Shown: in pieces, positions 8,254-17,322 of the stretch
How positions within the stretch are numbered: the stretch's first letter is position 1
How the letters are laid out: every line of letters begins with the position of its first letter
NCBI GenBank assembly: GCA_013911975.1
Contig: JACESF010000006.1
Span: 1-64,000 of the forward strand
DNA from: Hyphomicrobiales bacterium
GTDB taxonomy: Bacteria; Pseudomonadota; Alphaproteobacteria; Rhizobiales; Xanthobacteraceae
Reading direction: 5' to 3'
Length of the DNA: 64,000 nucleotides
The notes under the pieces: model-generated
The model's input: only the letters and a program-made list of their open reading frames with translations
Database searches by the model: none
Told to the model about the DNA's origin: nothing
Made by a program: the position numbers and the translations under genes

Positions 8254-11200
8254 ATGATTACGCGCCAGTCCCGTAACGTTTCGCTCACGCCAGAGCTTGA
8301 GGCTTTCATCGCTGAGGCGATGGAGAGCGGCGATTATGCGAACGCCAGCGAAGTGGTGCGCGCGGGTCTGCGGTCGCTGCGGGGAGATCGCCTCGAACCG
8401 GCGCCCCGCATCGCCCTCGTCGGCGGCGGGGAATGCGGCGACATCATCCGCAAGCGGGACTGGTCGCAAACGCCGGTCGGCCCCATCGAGACATGGTCCG
8501 TCGGACTTCGCACCACGGTCGCCAACATCATCAATTCGCCGGTCGCCAAGGTCCTCATGTGGGGGCCGAAGCACATCATGTTCTACAACGACTCCTACCG
8601 GGACATCGCCGGCGTGAAGCACCCGGCCGCGCTCGGCGGCGAGGTGGCGGTCATCTGGTCCGAGATCTGGGACTGGAACCGGGAGATGATCGAGGCGGGC
8701 ATGCGCGGCGAGCTGCGCTCGTTCCGCAACCAGCCCATGGCGCTCGACCAGGGCGATACCATCCGGCACTTCGTCTTCGACCTCTTCTACACGCCGGTCT
8801 ATGACGCGGACGGCACCGTGGGCGGCGTCATGTGCACGGTGGTGGACAATACCGCCCGCACGGCGCTGGAAGCCCAACTCGCCGCCAGCGAGGCGGAGCT
8901 GCGCACCGTCACCGACGCGCTGCCCATGCTGGTGGCCTATGTGGACCGGTCCCACACCTATCGGTTCGTGAACCAGGCCTATGAGGACTGGTTCGGCTGG
9001 AAACGCTCCGAGATCGTCGGCCTGCATGCCCGCGAGGTGGTGGGCGAGGCGCTGTACCAGGAGCGCCTGCCCTCCGTGGAGCGGGCCTTTTCCGGCGAGA
9101 CCTTCTCCAGCCAGACCGACCTGCGCCATCCCGACGGGACCATCCGCAAGGTGGAGTTCCGCTATGTGCCGCGCGTCGACCTGGACGGCTCGATCCCCGG
9201 CCTCTACGTGCTCGGCGTGGACGTGTCGGAGCGCGCGCAGCGCGAGGCGGAACTGGCGGTCAGCAATGCCCGGTTCCGCCGGGCCATGGATGCCATGCAC
9301 GGCGTGCTCTGGACCAATGACGCCTCCGGGCGGATGACGGGCGAGCAGCCGGGCTGGGCGGCGCTTACCGGCCAGTCGCCCGAGGAATACCAGGGCTACG
9401 GCTGGGCCTCGGCGGTCCATCCGGAGGACCGGGACGCCTCGGTCACGTCCTGGCTCGCCGCCGTCAAGGCCAAGGGCATGTATGTGAACGAGCACCGCGT
9501 GCGCCGCCATGACGGCGAGTGGCGGGAGTTCGCCATCCGCGCGCTGCCGGTCCTCGACGGGGACGGCGAAATCGCCGAATGGGTGGGGGTCCATACCGAC
9601 ATCACCCACCAGCGCGCCGCCGAGCAGGCGCTGCGCGACCATGCGGAGGATCTGGCCCGGCAGGTGCGCCACCGCGAGCGGGCCGAGACCCAGCTTCGCC
9701 AGCTCAGCGAGAATCTGGAAGCCCGCGTGGTGGCCGAGATCGCGGAACGCCAGCGCGCCGAGGCCAAGCTCGCCCAGGCCCAGAAGATGGAGACCATCGG
9801 CAAGCTGACAGGCGGCGTCGCGCACGATTTCAACAACTTGCTCCAGGTGATTTCCGGCAACCTCCAGCTCCTGTCGCGGGACATCGCCGGCAATGCGCGG
9901 GCGGAGAACCGCGTCTCCAACGCCATGGCCGGGGTCTCGCGCGGCGTGAAGCTGGCGAGCCAGCTCCTCGCCTTCGGCCGCCGCCAGGCGCTGGAGCCGA
10001 AGGTGGTGAATGTCAGCCGCTTCGTGCGCGACATGGACGACATGATCCGCCGCGCCATCGGCGAGGGCGTGGAGATCGAGACCATCTTTGCGGGCGGCCT
10101 GTGGAACACCTTCATCGATCCCACCCAGATCGAGAATGCGCTGCTCAATCTCGCCATCAATGCGCGCGACGCCATGGACGGCTACGGCCGGCTGACCATC
10201 GAGCTGGCGAACGCCCAGCTCGACGAACAGTATGCGCGCATCCACGACGACGTGGAGCCGGGCCAATATGTCATGCTCGCCGTCTCGGACACCGGCTGCG
10301 GCATGCCGCCGGACCTCCTGGAAAAGGTGTTCGAGCCGTTCTTCTCCACCAAGGCGGAAGGCAAGGGGTCGGGGCTCGGCCTCTCCATGGTCTACGGCTT
10401 CGTCAAGCAGTCCGGCGGCCATGTGAAGATCTATTCGGAGGTCGGCCACGGAACCACCGTGAAACTGTACCTGCCCCGCGCGCTGGGCACCGAGGACATC
10501 GAGGTGAACGTGGAGGCCGGTCCCTCGTCCGGCGGCACGGAGACCATCCTCGTGGTGGAGGACGACGCGGAAGTCCGCGAGATCGTCATCGCCATGGTGG
10601 CGGACCTCGGCTACCGCGTGCTCAAGGCGGTGGACGCCGCGAGCGCGCTGACCGTCATCGACAGCGGCGTGCCCATCGACATCCTGTTCACCGACGTGGT
10701 CATGCCCGGCCCGCTGAAGAGCCCGGAACTGGCGCGCAAGGCGCGCGAGCGCCTGCCCAACATCGCGGTCCTGTTCACGTCCGGCTACACCGAGAATTCC
10801 ATCGTCCACGGCGGCAAGCTGGATCCCGGCGTGGCGCTTCTGTCCAAGCCCTATTCGCGCGAGGCGCTGGCCCGCAAGCTGCGCCACGTGCTCGCCAACC
10901 AGGCCCAGCGGCGCCTGATGGACGCGGCGTCCCCGCTCCCCGCCTCCGCGCCGACCTCCCCCTCTCCCGGCCCGATCATGGATACCTGCACGATCCTTCT
11001 TGTGGAGGATGACTTCCTCATCCGCGTGAACATGTCCGACATGTTGGCCAATGCCGGCTTCAGCGTAGTGGAGGCGGCGAACGTGGAGGACGCGCTGGCC
11101 GTGCTCGCGGAGACCCCGGTGGACGTGCTGCTGACCGACGTGAACCTCTCCGGCCGCTCCGGCCAGGAACTGGTGGACGTGGCGCGCGCGGGCCGTCCCG

Positions 11201-11358
11201 GCCTTGCGGTCATCTACGCCACCGGGGATGCCGCGTCCGTGCGCCCCGTGCCCCATGCCGTGATCCTGACGAAGCCGTTCGACGAGCGGCAGCTTCTCCA
11301 GGCGGTTGCCCGCGCGCGGGAGGCGATGGCGAGCGCCGGGGAGACCGACCCCGCATGA
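8254..11358 (+). CDS. Hybrid histidine kinase with N-terminal ParD-like ribbon-helix-helix domain
   Basis: 1034 residues from ATG 8254; ATG 8230 or TTG 8218 would add 8 or 12 residues and no start has a strong ribosome binding site. Order of domains: residues 1-50 match ParD/CC2985-type antitoxin RHH DNA-binding domains ([18 protein letters not shown], then [15 protein letters not shown]); about 60-200 a PAS domain of the type opening [14 protein letters not shown]; two further PAS domains (about 210-340 and 345-460); a coiled linker; HisKA with phospho-accepting His524 in GGVAHDFNN; HATPase ([28 protein letters not shown]); receiver 1 with Asp814; receiver 2 with Asp962. No transmembrane segment. 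The reading frame is continuous through the RHH-PAS junction. It overlaps the heme oxygenase gene by 4 bp (ATGA), so it belongs to the phytochrome operon. The RHH fusion is the oddity; a conventional output regulator is absent nearby. Confidence 0.88.
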   Translation: MITRQSRNVSLTPELEAFIAEAMESGDYANASEVVRAGLRSLRGDRLEPAPRIALVGGGECGDIIRKRDWSQTPVGPIETWSVGLRTTVANIINSPVAKVLMWGPKHIMFYNDSYRDIAGVKHPAALGGEVAVIWSEIWDWNREMIEAGMRGELRSFRNQPMALDQGDTIRHFVFDLFYTPVYDADGTVGGVMCTVVDNTARTALEAQLAASEAELRTVTDALPMLVAYVDRSHTYRFVNQAYEDWFGWKRSEIVGLHAREVVGEALYQERLPSVERAFSGETFSSQTDLRHPDGTIRKVEFRYVPRVDLDGSIPGLYVLGVDVSERAQREAELAVSNARFRRAMDAMHGVLWTNDASGRMTGEQPGWAALTGQSPEEYQGYGWASAVHPEDRDASVTSWLAAVKAKGMYVNEHRVRRHDGEWREFAIRALPVLDGDGEIAEWVGVHTDITHQRAAEQALRDHAEDLARQVRHRERAETQLRQLSENLEARVVAEIAERQRAEAKLAQAQKMETIGKLTGGVAHDFNNLLQVISGNLQLLSRDIAGNARAENRVSNAMAGVSRGVKLASQLLAFGRRQALEPKVVNVSRFVRDMDDMIRRAIGEGVEIETIFAGGLWNTFIDPTQIENALLNLAINARDAMDGYGRLTIELANAQLDEQYARIHDDVEPGQYVMLAVSDTGCGMPPDLLEKVFEPFFSTKAEGKGSGLGLSMVYGFVKQSGGHVKIYSEVGHGTTVKLYLPRALGTEDIEVNVEAGPSSGGTETILVVEDDAEVREIVIAMVADLGYRVLKAVDAASALTVIDSGVPIDILFTDVVMPGPLKSPELARKARERLPNIAVLFTSGYTENSIVHGGKLDPGVALLSKPYSREALARKLRHVLANQAQRRLMDAASPLPASAPTSPSPGPIMDTCTILLVEDDFLIRVNMSDMLANAGFSVVEAANVEDALAVLAETPVDVLLTDVNLSGRSGQELVDVARAGRPGLAVIYATGDAASVRPVPHAVILTKPFDERQLLQAVARAREAMASAGETDPA

Positions 11359-11894
11359 TCGCCCCTCAATCGGCGCGGCAGGCGCTGCGCACCGGTACCG
11401 GCGCCCATCACGAGCGGGTCGATGCGGCGTTCGGCCGGTACGACCTGTCCGACCTCGCCCAGTACCGGGACTTCCTCTCGGCTCAGGCCCGCGGCTTCCT
11501 TCCGGCGGAAGCCGCCCTCGACCGGAGCAGCGTCGCCGCTCTCCTGCCCGACTGGCCGGAGCGCCGCCGCTCCCATCTGCTGGCGGCGGATCTCGCGGCG
11601 CTGGGCGTCGCGCCCCCCGGTGCCGGCGCGATGGCGTTCGACACCCCGGAAGAGGCGCTCGGCGCGGTCTATGTGCTCGAAGGCTCGCGCCTCGGCGGCG
11701 CCATGCTCGCGCGGACGGTACCGGAGCACTTCCCGCTCCGGTTCCTCACGCCCGCCGCCCCGCAGCGCTGGCGCGCCCTGATCGAACTTTTGGACCGCTC
11801 GCTGGTTTCAGATGAACAACGGGCCGCCGCCATCGGCGCGGCGTGCCGGGTCTTCGCCCTGTTCGAGGGCGGTGCAAGGAGGAAGGCGTCCTAA
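11355..11894 (+). CDS. bphO: Heme oxygenase, biliverdin-producing (phytochrome-associated)
   Basis: 179 residues. It opens heme to biliverdin IXalpha, the chromophore of the bacteriophytochrome encoded next. The probable proximal heme ligand is His19 in TGAHHERVD, and the distal helix appears as VYVLEGSRLGGAMLAR. It is shorter than HmuO-type enzymes, as usual for BphO proteins. Start and stop are tightly coupled to its neighbours (4-bp overlap upstream, 1 bp before the next start codon). Confidence 0.9.
   Translation: MIAPQSARQALRTGTGAHHERVDAAFGRYDLSDLAQYRDFLSAQARGFLPAEAALDRSSVAALLPDWPERRRSHLLAADLAALGVAPPGAGAMAFDTPEEALGAVYVLEGSRLGGAMLARTVPEHFPLRFLTPAAPQRWRALIELLDRSLVSDEQRAAAIGAACRVFALFEGGARRKAS
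11876..11886 (+). promoter_or_regulatory. Ribosome binding site fixing the phytochrome TTG start
   Basis: AAGGAGGAAGG lies inside the end of the heme oxygenase gene, 9 bp before the TTG at 11896. It supports TTG rather than the in-frame ATG at 11812, which would put about 28 unrelated residues ahead of the phytochrome. Confidence 0.75.
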
Positions 11895-11895
11895 C

Positions 11896-14451
11896 TTGGT
11901 TGCAACCACATCCGTCGATCTCACCAATTGCGACCGCGAGCCCATCCACCTGCTCGGCGGCATCCAGCCCGTCGGATTCCTGATCGCATTGGCATCGGAC
12001 TGGATGGTGGCGCGGGCCTCCGCCAACCTTGAGGAATTCATCGGCCACACGCCCTCGGACGTGATCGGGCGCCCCCTGTCGGGCGTCTTCACGGCCGCCG
12101 CAGTGCACGACCTTCGCAACCGGACCACAGCGCTGCGCGGTCCCGATTCCATCGAGCGCCTGTTCGGCGTCGAACTGGTGGCCGGGCGCGGTCGCTTCGA
12201 TCTTGCCATCCATGTGTCCGGCGGGCAGGTCATCATCGAGGCCGAGCATTCCAGCGGCGAACTGGGGGACGTGACCGGGATCGTCCGCTCCATGATCGCG
12301 CGCATCGACCAGTGCGCGGATCTTCCGGCATTCTTCAAGGAAGGCGCGCGCCAGGTGCGCGGGCTGACCGGCTTCGACCGGGTCATGGTCTATCGCTTCG
12401 CGCCGGACGGCTCGGGCGAAGTGGTGGCGGAAGCCTGCAGGCCCGGCATCGGCCAGTTCATGGGGCTGCATTATCCCGCCAGCGACATCCCCGCCCAGGC
12501 GCGCGTGCTCTACACCCGCAACCTGCTGCGCGTGATCTCCGACGTGCACGCGGCGCCGGTTCCCATCGAGCCGCTGCTCGACGAGAGCCGCAAGCCGCTG
12601 GACCTGTCGCTGTCCCTGCTGCGCGCGGTGTCGCCGATCCATATCGAATATCTGAAGAACATGGGGGTGCGCGCCTCCCTGTCCATCTCGATCATCGTGG
12701 ACGGCAAGCTGTGGGGCCTGTTCGCCTGCCACCATTACGCCGCCCAGCGCCTCACCTTCGAGCGGCGCTCCGTCACCGAACTCTTCAGCCAGATGTTCTC
12801 CATGCGGCTGGAAAGCCGCGAGCGGCAGCTCACGGTGGAGTTCGAGCGGCGCGCGCGCGACATCTCGGACCAGTTGCTGGGGGCGGTCGCCTCCGACGAG
12901 ACCTTGCTGCGCGACCCGGACTGGCTGGCGGACGTGCTCACCCGCGCGATCCCGGCCGACGGCGTGGGGGTCTGGCTGTCCGGAAATTACGCCTTCTCGG
13001 GCGTGACGCCGCCCACCGACGATTTCCGCCGCATCATCCGCGCGCTCAACGCAACGGCGGCGGGCAAGGTGTTCGCCACCGACCATATCGGTTCGTTCCT
13101 GCCGGAGTCAGAGCATTTCGCGGACACCGCCGCCGGGCTCCTGGCGATACCCATCTCCCGCTCGCCGCGCGACTATGTGGTCATGTTCCGCTCGGAAATG
13201 GTCCGCTCCGTGCGCTGGGCGGGGGATCCCCACAAGCCGGTGGAATACGGCCCCAACGGCCCGCGCCTCACGCCCCGCCAGAGCTTCGCGGAATGGAAGG
13301 AGCTGGTGCGCGGCCGCTCCCTTCCCTTCTCCGCCTCCGAGCTGCGCATCGCCGAGACCCTGCGCGCGACCCTCATCGAGGTGGTGCTGCGCCTCGCGGA
13401 CGAGGCGTCGGTGGAGCGCCAGCAGGCGAGCGCGCGGCAGGAATTGCTGATCGCCGAACTCAACCACCGGGTGCGCAACATCCTGGGCCTGATCCGCGGC
13501 CTGATCCGGCAGTCCCAGCCCAGCGAGCCCGCGGTGCGGGATTTCGTGAAGGTGGTGGACGGCCGCATCCACGCGCTGGCGCGCGCCCATAACCAGATCA
13601 CCGAGGACCATTGGGGGCCCGCGCCCCTCCAGGCGCTGATCGACGCGGAATCGGCGGCCTTCATCGTCGAGCAGGACCGGATCCAGGGCTCCGGCGAGCC
13701 TGTCCTGCTCAACCCCCAGGCCTATTCCACCATGGCCCTGGTGGTGCACGAGCTGGTCACCAATTCCACCAAATACGGCAGCCTCTCGGTTCCGGAAGGC
13801 ACGGTGACGCTGAGCTGGACGCGGGCCGAGAACGGGGACCTCGCCATCGCGTGGCGCGAATGCAATGGCCCGCAGGTGCAGAAGCCGTCGCGCCAGGGGT
13901 TTGGCACCACCATCATCGAACGCTCCGTGCCCTACGACCTGGGCGGCGACGCGGCGGTGCGCTACGCCCCCACGGGGTTCGAGGCGGACTTCCGCATTCC
14001 CGGGCGCCATGTCTCCACGCCCCGCACCGGGGGCGGGCCGCCCGTGCGGTTTCCCCGCACGGCGCCGGGCCACCGCGAGCAGATGCCCGCCGACCTCTTG
14101 GACGGCGAGCACCTGCTCCTCGTGGAAGACAGCCTGATCATCGCCCTCGACGCGGAGGACATCGTCACCCGGCTGGGCGCGGCGGAGGTGGCCACCGCCG
14201 CCTCCGTGGACGCGGCGGTGGACCTGATCGCCTCCGCGCCGCCCACCATCGCCATCCTCGACATCAATCTCGGCAGCACCACCAGCTTCCCCATCGCGGA
14301 CCGGCTGCTGGAGCTCGGCGTGCCTTTCATCTTCGCCACCGGCTATGGCGAGCAGGCGCAGTTTCCCGACCAGCATCGCGGCCGCGTGGTGGTGCAGAAG
14401 CCCTATACCAGCGAGAATCTGGCGCGGGCGCTGGCGGGCATCCTCACCTGA
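11896..14451 (+). CDS. bphP: Bacteriophytochrome HWE-type histidine kinase with C-terminal receiver
   Basis: 851 residues. It senses red/far-red light through covalently bound biliverdin. Cys12 (DLTNCDREPIH) is in the position of the chromophore-binding cysteine of bacterial phytochromes. PAS (about 10-120), GAF (130-310; PASDIP with Asp197 contacting the chromophore, and ACHHYAAQRLTFE), PHY (320-505), then an HWE kinase: ELNHRVRN with His524, HELVTNSTKYG and the WRE signature AIAWRECNGP. A receiver domain ends the protein (LLLVEDSLIIALD; phospho-acceptor Asp789 in AILDINLG). HWE kinases in Alphaproteobacteria often feed the PhyR/NepR/EcfG stress pathway. The start is TTG, overlapping the heme oxygenase operon. 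Confidence 0.95.
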   Translation: MVATTSVDLTNCDREPIHLLGGIQPVGFLIALASDWMVARASANLEEFIGHTPSDVIGRPLSGVFTAAAVHDLRNRTTALRGPDSIERLFGVELVAGRGRFDLAIHVSGGQVIIEAEHSSGELGDVTGIVRSMIARIDQCADLPAFFKEGARQVRGLTGFDRVMVYRFAPDGSGEVVAEACRPGIGQFMGLHYPASDIPAQARVLYTRNLLRVISDVHAAPVPIEPLLDESRKPLDLSLSLLRAVSPIHIEYLKNMGVRASLSISIIVDGKLWGLFACHHYAAQRLTFERRSVTELFSQMFSMRLESRERQLTVEFERRARDISDQLLGAVASDETLLRDPDWLADVLTRAIPADGVGVWLSGNYAFSGVTPPTDDFRRIIRALNATAAGKVFATDHIGSFLPESEHFADTAAGLLAIPISRSPRDYVVMFRSEMVRSVRWAGDPHKPVEYGPNGPRLTPRQSFAEWKELVRGRSLPFSASELRIAETLRATLIEVVLRLADEASVERQQASARQELLIAELNHRVRNILGLIRGLIRQSQPSEPAVRDFVKVVDGRIHALARAHNQITEDHWGPAPLQALIDAESAAFIVEQDRIQGSGEPVLLNPQAYSTMALVVHELVTNSTKYGSLSVPEGTVTLSWTRAENGDLAIAWRECNGPQVQKPSRQGFGTTIIERSVPYDLGGDAAVRYAPTGFEADFRIPGRHVSTPRTGGGPPVRFPRTAPGHREQMPADLLDGEHLLLVEDSLIIALDAEDIVTRLGAAEVATAASVDAAVDLIASAPPTIAILDINLGSTTSFPIADRLLELGVPFIFATGYGEQAQFPDQHRGRVVVQKPYTSENLARALAGILT

Positions 14452-14487
14452 CCCGGCCCGCCGCAATCCCGTCCCCTGCCGCAAACG

Positions 14488-14522
14488 AAAAGGGCCCGGA
14501 GCGACGCTCCGGGCCCTTCTTC
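14488..14522. terminator. Bidirectional terminator between bphP and the TRAP genes
   Basis: GGGCCCGGAGC (14492-14502) pairs perfectly with GCTCCGGGCCC (14506-14516) around GAC, extended by AA/TT. TTCTTCT follows on the plus strand and TTTTCGTTT on the minus strand, so it can serve both convergent operons. Confidence 0.85.
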
Positions 14523-14538
14523 TGTTCGGGTGCCGCCC

Positions 14539-16470
14539 TCAGAACTTGAGTTCCGGCGGTGGCGCGGTGGTGTCCCCTCCGCCCGGCGTCAGCGTGTCGA
14601 ACTGCTGTTGCACCGCGCCCTGGTCGAGCTGGACGCCGCCCGACTTGTAGTGCGTCACCATTCCGGGGAAGGCGATCACGAGGCCCACCATGATGAGCTG
14701 GATGAACACGAAGGGCACGGCACCCCAATAGATCTGCCCCGTGGTCACAGGCTCCATGCGCTTGCCGGTGACCCGGTCCAGATAAGGCACCTTGGGCGCC
14801 ACCGAGCGCAGGAAGAACAGGGCGAAGCCGAACGGCGGGTGCATGAAGGAGGTCTGCATGTTGACCGCCAGGATGACGCCGAACCAGATCAGGTCGATGC
14901 CGAGCTTGTCCGCCGCCGGCCCCAGCAGCGGGATGATGATGAAGGCCAGCTCGAAATAATCGAGGAAGAAGGCCAGCACGAACACCAGGGCGTTCACCGC
15001 GATGAGGAAGCCGGTCTGGCCGCCGGGCAGCGACACCAGAAGCTCCTCCACCCAGTGATGGCCGCTGACGCCGTAGAAGGTCAGCGAGAACACGCGGGCG
15101 CCGATGAGGATGAACAGCACGAAGGCCGAGAGCTTGGCGGTGGAATAGGTCGCCTGCCGCAGCAGGTCGAACTTCAGCCGCCCGCGGCCCAGCGCCAGCA
15201 GCAGCGCGCCCACCGAGCCCATGGCGCCGCCCTCGGTCGGCGTGGCGACGCCGATGAAGATGGTGCCGAGCACGAGGAAGATGAGCGCCAGCGGCGGCAC
15301 CATCACGAACACCACCTGCTCCGCGAGGCGGGACAGGAGGCCCAGGCGGAACACCCGGTTGATGACCGCCACCACGAAGGCGAGCGCCACCGTGGCGGAC
15401 ATGGCAAGCACCACATAGTCCGCGCCGAACTTCACGCTGGTGGTGTTCATCAGCTCGATGGCCGCGCCGATGGCGATGGCCAGCACGATGAACAAAGACG
15501 GCGTGAGGAGCCGCGCGGTGCCCGACAGGATGATGTAGAGCAGCGCGAAGGACACCACGGTCCACAGCGCCAGGTTGGCGATGCCGGGAATGAGCCCCGC
15601 CGTCAGGCCCGGAAGGCTTCCGGCGACGATCAGGTAGGTGAAGCCCGCAGCCGCCAGCGCACCGAGGATGCGCGCGTAGAGCGGCTTCTCGTTCTTCTCG
15701 CGCAGGGTCTGCGCTTCCAGCGGCAGGCCGGGCGCCGCATTGGGGAAGAAGGTGGACACCAGGAAGATGTAGAAGGCGTAGAGGCAGGACAGCAGCAGGC
15801 CGGGGATGAAGGCGCCCGAATACATGTCGCCCACCGACCGGTTGAGCTGGTCGGCCATGACGATGAGCACGAGGGAGGGCGGGATGATCTGCGCCAGCGT
15901 GCCCGAGGCCGCGATGACGCCCGAGGCCACGCGCCGGTCATAGCCGTAGCGCAGCATGATGGGCAGCGAGATCAGGCCCATGGAGATGACCGAGGCCGCG
16001 ACGACGCCGGTGGTGGCCGCCAGCAGCGCGCCCACGAAGATCACCGCATAGGCGAGGCCGCCGCGGATGGAGCCGAACACCTGGCCGATCGTGTCGAGCA
16101 GGTCTTCCGCCATGCCGGACCGTTCCAGGATCAGGCCCATGAAGGTGAAGAAGGGCACCGCCAGGAGCACTTCGTTGTTCATGGTGCCGTAGACGCGCTC
16201 CGGCAGGGCCTGGAGGAAGTCGGGGCGGAACAGGCCGAGCTCGATGCCGATGAGGCCGAAGATGAGGCCGTTGGCGGCGAGCGCGAAGGCCACCGGGTAG
16301 CCCAGCAGCAGGAACAGGACCAGGGCCACGAACATGATCGGGGCCATGTTGTGGACCAAGAAGGCGCGGATCCCCCCTTCGGCGGCGAACGCCATGTCGG
16401 GCAGGAGGAAGCAGAGCGCGAGCGCGGCGGCGAGGGCGGCAAAGGCCTTGGCGGAGAAGAAGCGGGTCAT
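14539..16470 (-). CDS. TRAP transporter large permease (DctM type)
   Basis: 643 residues, longer than the usual 430 because of a roughly 170-residue central insertion with extra membrane helices, as in the mannitol/chloroaromatic (TakM-like) subfamily. Characteristic stretches are VPFFTFMGLILERSGMAEDLL, GGLAYAVIFVGALLAATTG, IAASGTLAQIIPPS, ATPTEGGAMGS and MHPPFGFALFFLRS. It forms the sodium-driven transport channel with the small subunit encoded 10 bp upstream. No periplasmic DctP-type binding protein gene lies in the operon or within 10 kb. Confidence 0.92.
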   Translation of the reverse strand: MTRFFSAKAFAALAAALALCFLLPDMAFAAEGGIRAFLVHNMAPIMFVALVLFLLLGYPVAFALAANGLIFGLIGIELGLFRPDFLQALPERVYGTMNNEVLLAVPFFTFMGLILERSGMAEDLLDTIGQVFGSIRGGLAYAVIFVGALLAATTGVVAASVISMGLISLPIMLRYGYDRRVASGVIAASGTLAQIIPPSLVLIVMADQLNRSVGDMYSGAFIPGLLLSCLYAFYIFLVSTFFPNAAPGLPLEAQTLREKNEKPLYARILGALAAAGFTYLIVAGSLPGLTAGLIPGIANLALWTVVSFALLYIILSGTARLLTPSLFIVLAIAIGAAIELMNTTSVKFGADYVVLAMSATVALAFVVAVINRVFRLGLLSRLAEQVVFVMVPPLALIFLVLGTIFIGVATPTEGGAMGSVGALLLALGRGRLKFDLLRQATYSTAKLSAFVLFILIGARVFSLTFYGVSGHHWVEELLVSLPGGQTGFLIAVNALVFVLAFFLDYFELAFIIIPLLGPAADKLGIDLIWFGVILAVNMQTSFMHPPFGFALFFLRSVAPKVPYLDRVTGKRMEPVTTGQIYWGAVPFVFIQLIMVGLVIAFPGMVTHYKSGGVQLDQGAVQQQFDTLTPGGGDTTAPPPELKF

Positions 16471-16480
16471 TGTCGTGTCC

Positions 16481-17098
16481 TCAGCGCGCAGGGCCGGCTT
16501 CCGCCGTTCCGTCCACCTTGGGCGCGTCGACGAGCAGGCGCTCCACCTCCGCTTCCAGCACCGCGTGGCTGGACGCCCCCTCGTGGGGATCCTCCATCCG
16601 GCCCTGCATGATGGCGACGCGCTTGATGATCTCGGAGATCGCCTGGACGAACAGCAGGGCGAAGCCGAGCGGCACCAGCATCTTGGCGGGCCACTGGGGC
16701 AGGCCGCCCGCGTTCAGCGACTGCTCGTTGATGCGGTAGGAGTTCAGGAAGAAGGGCCAGGACGTGACCAGCATCACGATGGTGAAGGGCAGCAGGAAGA
16801 AGATGCCGCCCAGGAGGTCGATCCAGTTGCGCACCTTGCGCGAGAGCCGCGCATTCACGATGTCGATGCGGATATGCTCGTTGTCGATGAGCGTCCAGGG
16901 CGAGCAGCACAGGAACACAGCCGCGAACAGAACCCATTGCAGCTCAAGCCAGGAATTGGACGAAAGATCGAAGACCTTGCGCACGATCGCGTTGATCGAC
17001 GAGACCAGGACGGCGGCGACGATGAGCCACGATACGATCTTTCCGATGCGCGCGTTCACGGCATCGATCGCTCGGCTGAGCGCGAGCAGAGCAGTCAT
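16481..17098 (-). CDS. TRAP transporter small permease (DctQ type)
   Basis: 205 residues from the ATG at 17098, preceded by GAGGGGA; a longer reading has no support. Four predicted membrane helices and the DctQ landmarks NAIVRKVF, SWLELQWVLFAAVFLCCSPWTL and DNEHIRIDIV. It pairs with the large subunit just downstream. The long C-terminal tail after the fourth helix is polar and cytoplasmic. Confidence 0.9.
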   Translation of the reverse strand: MTALLALSRAIDAVNARIGKIVSWLIVAAVLVSSINAIVRKVFDLSSNSWLELQWVLFAAVFLCCSPWTLIDNEHIRIDIVNARLSRKVRNWIDLLGGIFFLLPFTIVMLVTSWPFFLNSYRINEQSLNAGGLPQWPAKMLVPLGFALLFVQAISEIIKRVAIMQGRMEDPHEGASSHAVLEAEVERLLVDAPKVDGTAEAGPAR

Positions 17099-17246
17099 GT
17101 AACGTCCCCTCGAACGGGCGGATTCCCGGAACCGACGCCCTCTTGGCGGGGCATCATTGGCCGCGCACCATAAGGAGTTGCGCCCGCCAGACAAGGGGCT
17201 GTTCGTATGGTAGGTGGCGTTCAACTGAAATAACCAGAAAGTCTAA

Positions 17247-17266
17247 GATCAGATTGTAACCTGATC
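17247..17266. promoter_or_regulatory. Inverted repeat between TRAP operon and guaD
   Basis: GATCAG and CTGATC are perfectly inverted around an 8-bp AT-rich spacer, 57 bp before the guaD start in the 224-bp divergent region. It is a plausible operator for one or both units; the binding protein is unknown. Confidence 0.35.
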
Positions 17267-17322
17267 GACCTCTGCTAGGCTCCCGCAGGGTAATTTCACC
17301 CCGCACCCTGGCAGGCCCTCCC

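Noticed and set aside
8254..8400. Stand-alone ParD antitoxin gene of a toxin-antitoxin pair
   Set aside because: No stop codon separates the RHH segment from the PAS domains and no ParE-like toxin frame is adjacent on either side.
11812..11895. ATG 11812 as the phytochrome start
   Set aside because: It would add 28 residues inside the heme oxygenase gene with no ribosome binding site; the TTG at 11896 has a strong one and fits the usual distance to the chromophore Cys.
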